64,000 nt of DNA from positions 62,001-126,000 of the forward strand of contig NZ_JACMYC010000005.1 of the NCBI RefSeq assembly GCF_014266025.1. The letters are read 5' to 3'. Under the pieces are notes generated by a model. The model saw nothing but the letters and a program-made list of their open reading frames with translations, had not been told where the DNA came from and ran no database searches. This document shows, piece after piece, positions 7,963 through 16,034 of this stretch (the first letter of the stretch is position 1; every line of letters begins with the position of its first letter). The position numbers and the translations under genes were made by a program. The DNA comes from Nocardioides deserti. GTDB lineage: Bacteria; Actinomycetota; Actinomycetes; Propionibacteriales; Nocardioidaceae.

Positions 7963-9072
7963 GTGGCCAGGTCGGAGGTGCTGCTGACCCGGGGGCAGGC
8001 CCGACGGGTCGCGGTGCGGGCCCAGCTGCTCGATGTACCTCGTCCGACCCACGTGCTCGAGGTGGTCCGCCACCTCGGCCTCCTCCAGCACGACCAGACC
8101 CGCGCGGTCGCCCCGAGCGCGGACCTGGTGCTGTGGAGCAGGATCGGCGCGTCGTACGACGTCGCCGACCTGCAGGACGCCCTGGACGGCCAGGCGCTGG
8201 TCGAGCTGGACGGCATGCTGCGGCCGGCCGAGGACCTGGCGCTCCACCGCGCCGAGATGGCGTCCTGGCCCGGCCCGGACCCGCAGGCGTGGGAGGTCGA
8301 CCGGGTGCAGTGGCTGGCCGACAACGACGGCTGCCGACGCGACGTGCTCGAGCTGCTGCGCACCGACGGGCCGCTGCCGGCGCGCGAGCTGCCGGACACC
8401 TGCGTCCGTCCGTGGCGCTCCAGCGGGTGGAACAACGGCAAGAACGTCGAGCGGCTCCTGGTGCTCCTGGTCCGGCGGGGCGAGGTCGCGGTCGCCGGGC
8501 GGGAGGGTCGCGAGCGGCTGTGGGACCTCGCCGCACGGGTCTACCCGGACGACCCGCCGGTCCCGGTGGACGAGGCCCGTCGGCTGCGCGGCGAGCGCCG
8601 GCTGGCCGCGCTCGGCATCGCCCGCGCGAGGGCGGCGACCGCGCCCGGTGAGCCGAACGACGTGGGGCCGGCCGGCACACCCGCGCGCGTCGAGGGCGTG
8701 CGCGGCACGTGGCAGGTCGATGCCGCCCAGCTCGACCGCCTCGACGACCCGTTCGCCGGCCGCGCCGCGCTGCTCAGCCCACTGGACCGCCTGGTGTTCG
8801 ACCGCAAGCGGATGGCGGAGCTGTTCGAGTTCGACTACCAGCTGGAGATGTACAAGCCGGCCGCTCAACGCCGCTGGGGTTACTGGGCGCTGCCCGTGCT
8901 CGTCGGCGACCGGCTGGTCGGCAAGGTCGACGCCACGGCCGACCCCGGGGCCGGTGAGCTGGTCGTCCACGCGGTCCACGAGGACGAGCCGTACGACGGC
9001 GCGACCGCGGCCGCGGTCGATGCCGAGCTCGCGTCGCTCGCCGGGTGGCTCGGGCTGCGGCTGGAGGGCTGA
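7963..9072 (+). CDS. winged-helix HTH_42 family protein (YcaQ/AlkX-like)
   Basis: 369-aa member of the winged-helix HTH_42 superfamily, which includes the DNA glycosylases AlkZ and YcaQ/AlkX that unhook interstrand crosslinks or remove bulky alkylated bases. The segment VVRHLGLLQHDQT (about 34-46) contains Gln42-His-Asp44, matching the QxD catalytic motif of the YcaQ branch rather than the QxQ of AlkZ. C-terminal family signatures are also clear, for example LLSPLDRLVFDRKR and YWALPVLVGDRLVGKVD. GTG start at 7963 with AGGGGG 7 nt upstream. Convergent, with one base between its stop and that of the transporter at 9074. DNA repair activity is inference from the family. Confidence 0.8.
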   Translation: MARSEVLLTRGQARRVAVRAQLLDVPRPTHVLEVVRHLGLLQHDQTRAVAPSADLVLWSRIGASYDVADLQDALDGQALVELDGMLRPAEDLALHRAEMASWPGPDPQAWEVDRVQWLADNDGCRRDVLELLRTDGPLPARELPDTCVRPWRSSGWNNGKNVERLLVLLVRRGEVAVAGREGRERLWDLAARVYPDDPPVPVDEARRLRGERRLAALGIARARAATAPGEPNDVGPAGTPARVEGVRGTWQVDAAQLDRLDDPFAGRAALLSPLDRLVFDRKRMAELFEFDYQLEMYKPAAQRRWGYWALPVLVGDRLVGKVDATADPGAGELVVHAVHEDEPYDGATAAAVDAELASLAGWLGLRLEG

Positions 9073-9073
9073 C

Positions 9074-10042
9074 TCAGGCGGGTGTCGGCTCGCCCCGGGC
9101 CGTCTGCCGCTCGCCCAGCTTCACACCGACGACGCCGGCCAGCACGAGCAGCCCGCCGACCAGCTGGATCGTCCGCGGCAGCTCGTCGAGCAGCAGCCAG
9201 GCGAAGACGACACCCGCGACCACCTCGAGCAGCGCCACGAACGACGCCAGCCGGGAGCCGAGGCGCCGTCCGGCCGCGATCCCCGTGCAGTAGGCGATCG
9301 CCGCGGTGACCAGGCCGAGCACGACGAGCGGCACCCACCAGCTGACCTCGAGGTCGGCGTACGACACCACGGCCGTGCTGGCCCGCATCGGCAGCACACC
9401 GACCAGCCCGAGCACGCCCAGCGCCGTCGAGCCGACGACGAGCCCGCCCGCGGCCAGCGCCAGCGGCGGCAGGCCGGTCGAGGTGTCGGCCGAGATGAGG
9501 AAGTACGACGCCGCGCCGACCATCGCGGCCAGCGCCCACGCGACGCCCACCGGGCTCAGGTCGGCGCCCGAGAGCAGGTCGAGGACGAGCACCAGGCCGA
9601 GGGCCGCGAGCCCGGCGCCCGCCAGCGTGATCGGCCCGGGCCGCTGCCCGTGCCGGAGCCAGAGCCACACGACCACGGCGGCCGGCGCGGTGTACTCGAT
9701 CAGCAGCGCCGGGCCGACCTGCATGTGCTGGACCGCGGAGAAGTAGCAGAACTGCGCGCCGGCGACGGCGAGCAGGCCGTAGAGGATGACCATGCCGGCG
9801 TTGCGCCGCAGCACGTCCCACCGCCCGTCGAGCGCCCACAGGCCCAGCGGCAGCACGACGACCGCGGCCAGGCCGACCCGCACGAGCACGGTCGCGCCGG
9901 CCGACCAGCCCGCGTCGAGCAGGCCGCTCGCCAGCGCGCCGGAGAGGCCGAAGCTGAGCGCCGACGCCAACGCGAACGCCAGCCCGCTCGCCGTCCGCGG
10001 ACCCGCGACGACCACCCGGGCGTCATCAGCCATCGTGCTCAT
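9074..10042 (-). CDS. EamA/DMT-family transporter
   Basis: 322 residues with about ten hydrophobic segments arranged as two five-helix repeats, the drug/metabolite transporter fold. The repeat boundaries show the typical AxxxFGLSGAL, YTAPAAVVVWLWL and AYCTGIAAGRRLGSRLASFVALLEVVAGVVFAWLLLDE stretches (the last is the conserved EamA helix 4-5 region). The substrate is unknown; relatives export amino acids, purines or other small metabolites. It is divergent from the CGNR zinc-finger gene with only 38 bp between the two starts, so the pair probably shares a control region. Confidence 0.88.
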   Translation of the reverse strand: MSTMADDARVVVAGPRTASGLAFALASALSFGLSGALASGLLDAGWSAGATVLVRVGLAAVVVLPLGLWALDGRWDVLRRNAGMVILYGLLAVAGAQFCYFSAVQHMQVGPALLIEYTAPAAVVVWLWLRHGQRPGPITLAGAGLAALGLVLVLDLLSGADLSPVGVAWALAAMVGAASYFLISADTSTGLPPLALAAGGLVVGSTALGVLGLVGVLPMRASTAVVSYADLEVSWWVPLVVLGLVTAAIAYCTGIAAGRRLGSRLASFVALLEVVAGVVFAWLLLDELPRTIQLVGGLLVLAGVVGVKLGERQTARGEPTPA

Positions 10043-10048
10043 GGGTCA

Positions 10049-10078
10049 TGACAGTACGAGCCGGCTGGTAATCTGTCA
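10049..10078. promoter_or_regulatory. divergent promoter/operator, EamA and CGNR genes
   Basis: The 38-bp spacer contains a perfect inverted repeat, TGACAG (10049-10054) and CTGTCA (10073-10078), separated by 18 bp. Inside it lies GAGCC-GGCT-GGTAAT, a degenerate version of the TACC-N4-GGTA box. TAATCT at 10069-10074 looks like a -10 hexamer seven bases before the GTG at 10081, pointing to a leaderless transcript. Confidence 0.5.
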
Positions 10079-10080
10079 AC

Positions 10081-10620
10081 GTGGTCTTCGCCCATGACAC
10101 CGAGCAGTCGCTGCTGGCCGCCGTGACGCTGGCCAACACCGCCGAGCCGCCGGACACCCTGCAGACGGTGGCGGACCTCGACGCGTTCTACGAGCGGTTC
10201 GAGTTCACCGGCCGGCGCGACCGGACCCGCGCGGAGCTCGACGAGGTCCGGGCACTGCGGCCGGTGCTACGCCGTCTGCTCACCGCCGACCGCGACACCG
10301 CCGCCGACCTGGTCAACACGATGCTCGCCGAGGCGCGTGCGCTCCCCCAGCTGGTGCGCCACGACCGCTTCGACTGGCACCTGCACGCCGTCGTCTCCGA
10401 CGCGCCGCTGCCCACCCGCATCTCCGTCGAGGCCGCGATGGCGATGATCGACGTCATCCGCGCCGACGAGCTCTCCCGGCTGGGCGTCTGCGCCGACGAC
10501 GACTGCGAGGCGGTCGTGCTCGACCTGTCGCGCAACCGCTCGCGTCGGTTCTGCTCGACCGCCTGCGGCAACCGCAACGCCGTCGCGGCCTACCGGGCCC
10601 GCCAGGCCGCCGGCGCCTGA
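10081..10620 (+). CDS. CGNR zinc-finger domain protein
   Basis: 179 residues. An N-terminal helical ABATE-type region (about 1-125) resembles the putative stress-induced regulator family, followed by a zinc-binding CGNR domain with Cys137, Cys142, Cys158 and Cys162, the last starting the name-giving CGNRNAVAAYRARQ (162-175). CGNR proteins are presumed DNA-binding regulators, often controlling a neighbouring gene. Here the divergent EamA transporter is the obvious target. The GTG start has no ribosome site and lies 7 nt after a -10-like TAATCT, so leaderless translation is likely. What it senses is unknown. Confidence 0.85.
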   Translation: MVFAHDTEQSLLAAVTLANTAEPPDTLQTVADLDAFYERFEFTGRRDRTRAELDEVRALRPVLRRLLTADRDTAADLVNTMLAEARALPQLVRHDRFDWHLHAVVSDAPLPTRISVEAAMAMIDVIRADELSRLGVCADDDCEAVVLDLSRNRSRRFCSTACGNRNAVAAYRARQAAGA

Positions 10621-10624
10621 GGCC

Positions 10625-11398
10625 TCAGCAGAAGCGGCGCACGCCCGTCGGGCTCACCGCGAGGTCGCGCAGCACGACCGGCAGCCGCACGCCCCAGTGC
10701 CGGCAGGCGCGGCGGAAGTCCTGCTTGCGGTACTCCACCGCGACGACCCGACGGCCGTACGCCGCGGCGTACGCGCCGCACTCGCGGTAGCGCCCGCACT
10801 CCTCGGCCACCGCGAAGTCGAAGCCGACCTTCGTGCCGTCGTAGCCCGCGAGGTTCTTCTGGGCGGCGGCGAGCCCGGCCTCGTGCGCCTCGGCCACGAC
10901 GAGCCGTGCGTAGGCGAGCGCCTGGCGTCGCCGGAGCAGGCCGCGGCTGCGGGTGAACGAGTCGAGGTTGTCGTACTCCACCGCCTCGTAGCCGTCCTTC
11001 GCGCAGCGGTCGACCCAGCGGCCCACGACCCGCGCGAGCGCCCGGCGCTTGGCGGGGGTCCGCAGGTCGAGCAGCCACTCACCCCAGGCCTCGTCGGTGA
11101 CCGGCCTGCCGCCCTCGCGGAGCACCAGGTGCCTCCGCTCGCGCCAGAAGCGCCGCTCGCCGGGCTGGGTCTGGAAGGCGTTGACGTAGCAGACGTCGTA
11201 GCGGCCCGCCGGCTCCGCTCGACGGTCGCGCACGACGATCCCGACGCTCGCCGGCACCGGGCGCACGCCGCCGAGCTGGTAGTCCGCGTGCGTGCCGACC
11301 GGCAGCGGCTCGATCTCCAGAGGCCCGTCGCTCGCGGCCGGTCCAGCCAGCAGGACGATGGAGAGCAGGGCGACGACGAGCGCCGGCAGTCGCACCAC
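10625..11398 (-). CDS. secreted GH114-like (endo-alpha-1,4-polygalactosaminidase family) protein
   Basis: 257 residues with a cleavable-looking signal peptide (MVRLPALVVALLSIVLLAGP, then AASDG). The mature part is a TIM-barrel-like TM1410/GH114 domain: DYQLGG near the start, VCYVNAFQTQPGERRFW, then GYEAVEYDNLDSFTR (about 136-150), which aligns with the family core that carries acidic catalytic residues. Four Cys residues could form two disulfides. The family includes enzymes acting on alpha-1,4-linked galactosamine polymers, though many members are uncharacterised. The gene is 5 bp downstream of the next minus-strand gene and likely in one operon with it. Confidence 0.78.
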   Translation of the reverse strand: MVRLPALVVALLSIVLLAGPAASDGPLEIEPLPVGTHADYQLGGVRPVPASVGIVVRDRRAEPAGRYDVCYVNAFQTQPGERRFWRERRHLVLREGGRPVTDEAWGEWLLDLRTPAKRRALARVVGRWVDRCAKDGYEAVEYDNLDSFTRSRGLLRRRQALAYARLVVAEAHEAGLAAAQKNLAGYDGTKVGFDFAVAEECGRYRECGAYAAAYGRRVVAVEYRKQDFRRACRHWGVRLPVVLRDLAVSPTGVRRFC

Positions 11399-11403
11399 CG
11401 GCG

Positions 11404-12162
11404 TCAGAAGTCGAAGCCGTCGAACATGTCGCCGATGCCGTCGCCGATCGACCCGAGGCCCTCACCCAGGCCCTCGCCGATCTCCCCGAAGGCGTCGAAG
11501 CCGCCGAACGCGCCGAACATCAGGCCCATGAACATGAAGTCCATGGCGGCATAGCTGCCGAAGTAGCCCGCGGCGTACGGCTGGTAGGCGCGACCGCCCT
11601 GCCAGTAGGGCACGCGCTGCGAGCCGACCATCACCTGGCGGATGTCGGGGGCCGCGCCGACCTTGACCCGCTCGGCGTCGAGCTCGCAGGCCGGTACGTC
11701 GCGCCGGGTGCCGCCGGGCGGGGTGTAGGGCACGTCCTCGACCGACAGGCCGTGCCGCGGGTCGAAGAAGCACAGCGGGCGGCGCGCCGGGGGCGGCTCG
11801 CCGGCCACCCGCGCGCGCACGCACGCCATGGCGTACCGCCCGTCCTCGAGGATCTCGGTGACGTGCTTGATCTCCTCGGGCTTCGTCAGCCGGTCGCCTG
11901 CGGTCTTGGCGGCCTCGTAGGAGTCGAGCGCGCGCTGGTAGTCGGCATTCGCGCCCGCGTCCAGCGGCTGGCCCGCCAGGTCGGCGTCGAGGGCCTGCAG
12001 CTCGACGCCGAGGGCGGTGATGTCCTCGAACGCCAGCTTCTTGACCGGCTCGAGCTCGGCCTGCTGCCGCTCGAGCTCACGCGCCTGCTTGCGCCGGCTC
12101 GACACCCCGACGGCGACGAGCACCAGCGCGATGAGTGCGAGGATGACCAGCAGCTCTCCCAT
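11404..12162 (-). CDS. membrane-anchored protein of unknown function, 252 aa
   Basis: I do not recognise the function. The N-terminus has a single membrane helix (about 3-21, LLVILALIALVLVAVGVS) followed by a positively charged, coiled-coil-prone segment (22-45, RRKQARELERQQAEL), a helical middle with two Cys residues (ACVRAR and PLCFFDPRHG), and a C-terminal tail unusually rich in Gly, Phe, Met and Asp (from about 195, YFGSYAAMDFMFMG to the end) that should be flexible. Topology suggests a short outside segment and a cytoplasmic body. It precedes the GH114-like gene by 5 bp. Confidence 0.65.
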   Translation of the reverse strand: MGELLVILALIALVLVAVGVSSRRKQARELERQQAELEPVKKLAFEDITALGVELQALDADLAGQPLDAGANADYQRALDSYEAAKTAGDRLTKPEEIKHVTEILEDGRYAMACVRARVAGEPPPARRPLCFFDPRHGLSVEDVPYTPPGGTRRDVPACELDAERVKVGAAPDIRQVMVGSQRVPYWQGGRAYQPYAAGYFGSYAAMDFMFMGLMFGAFGGFDAFGEIGEGLGEGLGSIGDGIGDMFDGFDF

Positions 12163-12266
12163 GGGTCCAGCCTACGGACCCGTGCGAGTGCCGGCGCTCC
12201 AGCCGCACGGCTCGCCGCCGCCGCTCGGCCCTCCGCCGCGCCACTCCTCGGCCATTCCTGCCGCTT

Positions 12267-12288
12267 CTCGGCCATCGCGATGGCCGAG
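12267..12288. repeat. 22-bp perfect palindrome
   Basis: CTCGGCCATCG followed by its exact complement CGATGGCCGAG, with no spacer. A second near-palindrome, TCCCAAG-TGAA-CTTGGGA, follows at 12300-12317 and a GTGCGCAC 8-mer at 12291-12298. All lie 105-155 bp upstream of the membrane-anchored gene, so they could be operators for it or part of the palindrome cluster ending at 12431. Confidence 0.6.
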
Positions 12289-12367
12289 TAGTGCGCACAT
12301 CCCAAGTGAACTTGGGACGCTGATACCCACCCCGGGTAACCCCGGAGCCGGGAGGTTCTGCGCCTCC

Positions 12368-12409
12368 GCACCACCTTCTGGGGCGATGCATCGGCCCAGA
12401 AGGTGGTGC
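12368..12409. repeat. 42-bp near-perfect palindrome
   Basis: 15-bp arms 12368-12382 and 12395-12409 are exact complements. The 12-nt centre is itself the palindrome CGATGCATCG flanked by a G on each side, so only one pair of the 42 bases is mismatched. It lies in the spacer downstream of the dehydrogenase gene (minus strand). Confidence 0.7.
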
Positions 12410-12431
12410 GTACCACCTATTGGTGGTACGC
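12408..12431 (-). terminator. hairpin downstream of hydroxyacyl-CoA dehydrogenase gene
   Basis: 10-bp perfect stem (12408-12417 with 12422-12431) and a 4-nt TATT loop, starting 10 nt past the stop of the dehydrogenase on the minus strand. It shares two bases with the larger palindrome beyond it. Position suits a terminator; there is no T-run. Confidence 0.6.
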
Positions 12432-12441
12432 CCACCCCACC

Positions 12442-13614
12442 TCAGCGCGCGTAGTCGTGGAAGCCCCGCCCGGTCTTGCGACCGAGGTGACCGTTGGCGA
12501 CGACCTTCTCCAGCATCGCCGCGGGAGCGAAGCCGTCGTGGCCGAACTCCGCGTGCAGCTCCTGCTCGATCGCCAGCGACACGTCGTTGCCGACGACGTC
12601 GAGGAGCTGGAAGGGCCCCATGGGGAAGCCCGCCTCCTCCTTGATCGCGGTGTCGATCTCCTCGAGCGAGGCGGCGCCCGACTCGTGCAGCTTGACCGCG
12701 TCATTGAGGTAGGGGAAGAGCAGGCAGTTGACGATGAAGCCGGCGCGGTCGCCGCAGGAGACCGCGACCTTGCCGACCTCGGCGCAGAGCGCCCGGACGG
12801 CCTCGTCGACGTCGGCGCCGGTCTGCTCGGTGGTGACGACCTCGACGAGCTTCATGACCGGCGCGGGGTTGAAGAAGTGCATGCCGATGACCGACTCGGG
12901 GCGCGACGTGGCTGCGGCGCAGGCGGCGATCGGCAGGCTGGAGGTGGTGGTCGCGAGGATCGCGCCCGGCATGCAGATCCGGTCGAGGTCGGCGAAGAGC
13001 TCCTTCTTGAGCTCCAGCTCCTCGGCGATCGCCTCGACGACGAGGTCGGCCGTGGCCAGCGACTCGCGCGAGGTGGCCCCGGTCAGGCGGGCGAGGACGG
13101 CGTCCTTCTCTGACTCCTCGAGCTTGCCCTTGCTGACCAGGCGGTCCAGCGACGTCGCGATGACGGCCCGCACACCGGCGACCTTCTCCTCCGAGCGGCC
13201 GACGTAGACGACGTCGTACCCCTTCGACGCGAAGACCTGGGCGATGCCGGAGGCCATGGTGCCGGTGCCGACGACGCCGACCGTGGCGATCTCGTGGCGC
13301 AGCTGCGGCTCGGCCTGCTCGCCGCCCTGGGCCGCCTCGGCGAGGGTCGTGCCGTCCGCGGCGAGCTTCTCGAGGAGGTCGGCGGGCTGGTGCAGCGGGT
13401 CGCTGGTCTCGGCGTACCGCGCGGCGAGCTGGTCGCGCACCGTGGCGGCGCCCAGCTCGTCGACGGTCGCCAGCGGACCCTGCGGGTAGCCGCAGCCGAA
13501 GCGCATGCCGGCGTCGATGTCGGCGGCCGAGGCGTAACCGGACTCGAACATCCGGACCGCGTGGTTGAGGTACGGGAGGACCAGCGTCCGGGCGATCTGC
13601 TCGTTCGTCGTCAT
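12442..13614 (-). CDS. 3-hydroxyacyl-CoA dehydrogenase with extra N-terminal C-domain
   Basis: 390-aa NAD(P)-dependent enzyme oxidising 3-hydroxyacyl-CoA or reducing acetoacetyl-CoA. The domain order is unusual: a lone 3HCDH C-terminal domain comes first (1-95, RTLVLPYLNHAVRMFESGYA), then a linker, the Rossmann domain (VGVVGTGTMASGIAQ, about 112-126), the catalytic-His segment MHFFNPAP, and a second C-terminal domain (IVNCLLFPYLNDAVKLHESGAA to GRKTGRGFHDYAR). The two C-domains are clearly duplicates. Start: the ATG at 13614 lies 6 nt from a -10-like CATAGT, so it is probably leaderless. It would supply 3-hydroxybutyryl-CoA on the way to crotonyl-CoA for ccr. A palindromic box lies just upstream. 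Confidence 0.92.
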   Translation of the reverse strand: MTTNEQIARTLVLPYLNHAVRMFESGYASAADIDAGMRFGCGYPQGPLATVDELGAATVRDQLAARYAETSDPLHQPADLLEKLAADGTTLAEAAQGGEQAEPQLRHEIATVGVVGTGTMASGIAQVFASKGYDVVYVGRSEEKVAGVRAVIATSLDRLVSKGKLEESEKDAVLARLTGATSRESLATADLVVEAIAEELELKKELFADLDRICMPGAILATTTSSLPIAACAAATSRPESVIGMHFFNPAPVMKLVEVVTTEQTGADVDEAVRALCAEVGKVAVSCGDRAGFIVNCLLFPYLNDAVKLHESGAASLEEIDTAIKEEAGFPMGPFQLLDVVGNDVSLAIEQELHAEFGHDGFAPAAMLEKVVANGHLGRKTGRGFHDYAR

Positions 13615-13620
13615 GCCGGG

Positions 13621-13650
13621 ACTATGGCATGAGTGCTACCGGCTGGTAAC
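13621..13650 (-). promoter_or_regulatory. leaderless promoter and TACC-N4-GGTA box of dehydrogenase gene
   Basis: On the minus strand TTACC-AGCC-GGTAG (13636-13650) precedes CATAGT (13621-13626), a -10-like hexamer 6 nt from the ATG. The palindrome therefore sits in the -35 region, exactly 22 bp from the start codon, the same distance as the matching box of the ethylmalonyl-CoA mutase gene. Confidence 0.55.
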
Positions 13651-13724
13651 CCCTCGAACGGAGGCCGGACGAGGCGCTCGTCACACTGCCCGCGAGCGAC
13701 GGCCGCCCGCCACCCCGGCCCCCG

Positions 13725-15272
13725 TCAGTGCGCCCGCTCGTCGGCCGGCACCTCGGTGATGGCGCCGGACCGGAGCCCCGCGCGGAAGTCGCGCAGCTCC
13801 TCGCGCACCCGCGGCAGCAGCAGGTAGCAGGCGAGCAGGTTGACGACCGCGCAGACGAAGAGCATCGCGTCGGCGAAGTCGACGACCGAGCCGAAGGAGA
13901 TCACCGTGCCGATGACGGTGAAGACGCAGAAGAGCGCCTTGAAGATCAGCTCGCTGGTCGGCGTGCGACCGAACAGCGTCGTCCACGCCTTCATCGAGTA
14001 GTAGCTCCACGTGATCAGCGTCGAGAAGGCGAACAGCGCGACCGCGATCGCGAGGATGACCGGGAACGACGGCAGGAACGTCTCGAACGCGTCGGAGGTG
14101 ACGAGCACGCCGTCGGGCACGGCGCCGCCGCCCGCGACCACCTCGCGCTGCTCGGAGTAGTAGGCGGTGTCGGCGATGACGATCGTCAGCGCGGTCATCG
14201 TGCAGATCACGACCGTGTCGATGAACGGCTCCAGGAGGGCGACGAAGCCCTCGCTGACCGGGTGGCGGGTCTTGACCGCGGAGTGCGCGATCGGCGCCGA
14301 GCCGACACCCGCCTCGTTGGAGAAGGCGGCGCGCTGGAAGCCGACGATCAGCACGCCGATCGCCCCGCCCGCGACCCCCTCCGGCGCGAACGCGCCGGAG
14401 ACGATCTCGCCGACCGCCGCGCCGATGCGGTCGGCGTTGCTGCCGATGACGAGCAGGCAGGCGCCGACGTAGATGAGGGCCATCATCGGCACCAGCCGGG
14501 AGGTGACCACGCCGATGCTGGTGATGCCGCCGAGGATCACCGCACCGACCAGCAGCGCGAGCACGATCCCGAAGACCAGCGCCGACCCGGCCGAGCCGAG
14601 GAAGCCGTCCTCGCCGCCGGTCACCTCCTGCGCCTGCGCGAAGGTCTGGTTGGCCTGGAACATGTTGCCGCCGACCGCACCGAAGAAGAACAGCGCGACG
14701 GCGAAGACCAGGGTGAGGGCCCGCGAGACGCCCGCGCCGAAGCGCTCGAAGGCGACCGGAAGGTAGCGGAACGGCCCGCCGGTGATGGTGCCGTCCTCGT
14801 GCACCTCGCGGTACTTCACGCCGAGCGTGCACTCGACGAACTTGGTGCACATGCCGAGCAGGCCGGCCAGGATCATCCAGAACGTCGCGCCGGGTCCGCC
14901 GATCGTCACCGCCGCGCCGACGCCGGCGATGTTGCCGAGCCCCACCGTGCCGGAGACCGCCGAGGTGAGCGCCTGGAAGTGCGTGACCTCGCCCGGGTCG
15001 CTGGCGCGGGAGTACTTCCCGCGGACCAGGGCGATCGAGGTGCCGACCCCGCGGAACTGGATGCCGCGGAAGTAGACGGTGAACACCGCCGCCGCCGCGA
15101 CGAGCCACAGCACGATCAGCGGGAAGGAGTACTCCCCTAGCGGCACCTCCCAGAAGACGACGCTGGTGACCGCGCTCGCGACCGGGTCGAAGGCGGCGTT
15201 GATCGACTCCTCGACCTCACCCAGCCAGCCTCCGTGGGTCGTCTCGGCCATCGGCAGCGGCGCGGTCGTCAT
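13725..15272 (-). CDS. sodium:alanine/glycine symporter family (AGCS)
   Basis: 515-aa membrane protein of the alanine-or-glycine:cation symporter family, importing small neutral amino acids with sodium. About eleven hydrophobic segments are visible. Family signatures include [44 protein letters not shown] (central GLGNIAGV motif, about 110-140), [12 protein letters not shown] and [22 protein letters not shown]. The ATG at 15272 is 67 bp from the divergent nucS start. Downstream it stops 75 bp before the box region of the dehydrogenase gene, with which it shares direction but probably not a transcript. Confidence 0.92.
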   Translation of the reverse strand: MTTAPLPMAETTHGGWLGEVEESINAAFDPVASAVTSVVFWEVPLGEYSFPLIVLWLVAAAAVFTVYFRGIQFRGVGTSIALVRGKYSRASDPGEVTHFQALTSAVSGTVGLGNIAGVGAAVTIGGPGATFWMILAGLLGMCTKFVECTLGVKYREVHEDGTITGGPFRYLPVAFERFGAGVSRALTLVFAVALFFFGAVGGNMFQANQTFAQAQEVTGGEDGFLGSAGSALVFGIVLALLVGAVILGGITSIGVVTSRLVPMMALIYVGACLLVIGSNADRIGAAVGEIVSGAFAPEGVAGGAIGVLIVGFQRAAFSNEAGVGSAPIAHSAVKTRHPVSEGFVALLEPFIDTVVICTMTALTIVIADTAYYSEQREVVAGGGAVPDGVLVTSDAFETFLPSFPVILAIAVALFAFSTLITWSYYSMKAWTTLFGRTPTSELIFKALFCVFTVIGTVISFGSVVDFADAMLFVCAVVNLLACYLLLPRVREELRDFRAGLRSGAITEVPADERAH

Positions 15273-15325
15273 GCCCCAGCACTCAACCCCAGGGACGGGC
15301 GCGCCGCAAGGGTCTCGGCGACGGG

Positions 15326-15331
15326 TAGATT
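15326..15331 (+). promoter_or_regulatory. nucS: -10 hexamer of leaderless nucS promoter
   Basis: TAGATT, eight bases upstream of the nucS GTG, with no ribosome site between. Spacing and TANNNT form match actinobacterial leaderless promoters. No convincing -35 is visible. Confidence 0.5.
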
Positions 15332-15339
15332 GCCCGCCC

Positions 15340-16017
15340 GTGAGACTCGTCGTTGCGCGCTGCCAGGTCGACTACGCGGGACGGCTCACGGCCCACCTCC
15401 CGATGGCCACCCGGGTGCTGATGATCAAGGCCGACGGCTCGGTGCTCGTGCACTCCGACGGCGGCTCCTACAAGCCGCTGAACTGGATGTCCCCGCCGTG
15501 CGCCCTGCGCGAGGGCACCGCCGAGGACGGCCGCATCGAGTGGACGGTCACCAACCCCAAGTCCGACGACACCCTGCGGATCCTCATCGACGAGGTGCTC
15601 CACGAGTCCGTCCACGAGCTCGGCGTCGACCCGGGCCTGCAGAAGGACGGCGTCGAGAAGCACCTCCAGGAGCTGCTCGCCGAGCACCCGGCGACGCTCC
15701 AGCCCGGTCTGACGCTCGTCCGGCGGGAGTTCCCGACCGCGATCGGCCCGGTCGACCTGATGTGCCGCGACGCCGAGGGCGCCAGCGTCGCGGTGGAGAT
15801 CAAGCGGCGCGGCGAGATCGACGGCGTCGAGCAGCTCACCCGCTACCTCGAGCTGCTCAACCGCGACCCGCTGCTCTCCCCCGTCCGCGGCATCTTCGCC
15901 GCGCAGGAGATCAAGCCGCAGGCCCGCGTGCTCGCCACCGACCGCGGCATCGCCTGCGCGGTGGTCGACTACGACGCCCTGCGCGGGCTCGACGACCCCA
16001 GCCACCGGCTCTTCTGA
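15340..16017 (+). CDS. nucS: mismatch-specific endonuclease NucS
   Basis: 225-aa NucS/EndoMS, the nuclease of the non-canonical mismatch repair used by actinobacteria that lack MutS/MutL. It cuts both strands at G-T, G-G and T-T mismatches. The N-terminal DNA-binding/dimerisation domain (1-110) is followed by a RecB-like nuclease core with Asp139 (GPVDL), Glu153 and Lys155 ([11 protein letters not shown]) and Gln165 (EQLTRYL). The C-terminal tail PSHRLF matches the beta-clamp-binding end described for this family. The start is the GTG at 15340, eight bases from TAGATT; the longer upstream frame is not family sequence. In M. tuberculosis nucS (Rv1321) is also close to the epimerase gene. Confidence 0.96.
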   Translation: MRLVVARCQVDYAGRLTAHLPMATRVLMIKADGSVLVHSDGGSYKPLNWMSPPCALREGTAEDGRIEWTVTNPKSDDTLRILIDEVLHESVHELGVDPGLQKDGVEKHLQELLAEHPATLQPGLTLVRREFPTAIGPVDLMCRDAEGASVAVEIKRRGEIDGVEQLTRYLELLNRDPLLSPVRGIFAAQEIKPQARVLATDRGIACAVVDYDALRGLDDPSHRLF

Positions 16018-16034
16018 GCCCCCCGGGCCCGCGG

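Noticed and set aside
12368..12409. Large palindrome as an integration site or tRNA remnant
   Set aside because: No integrase, no tRNA-like sequence and no flanking direct repeat were seen.
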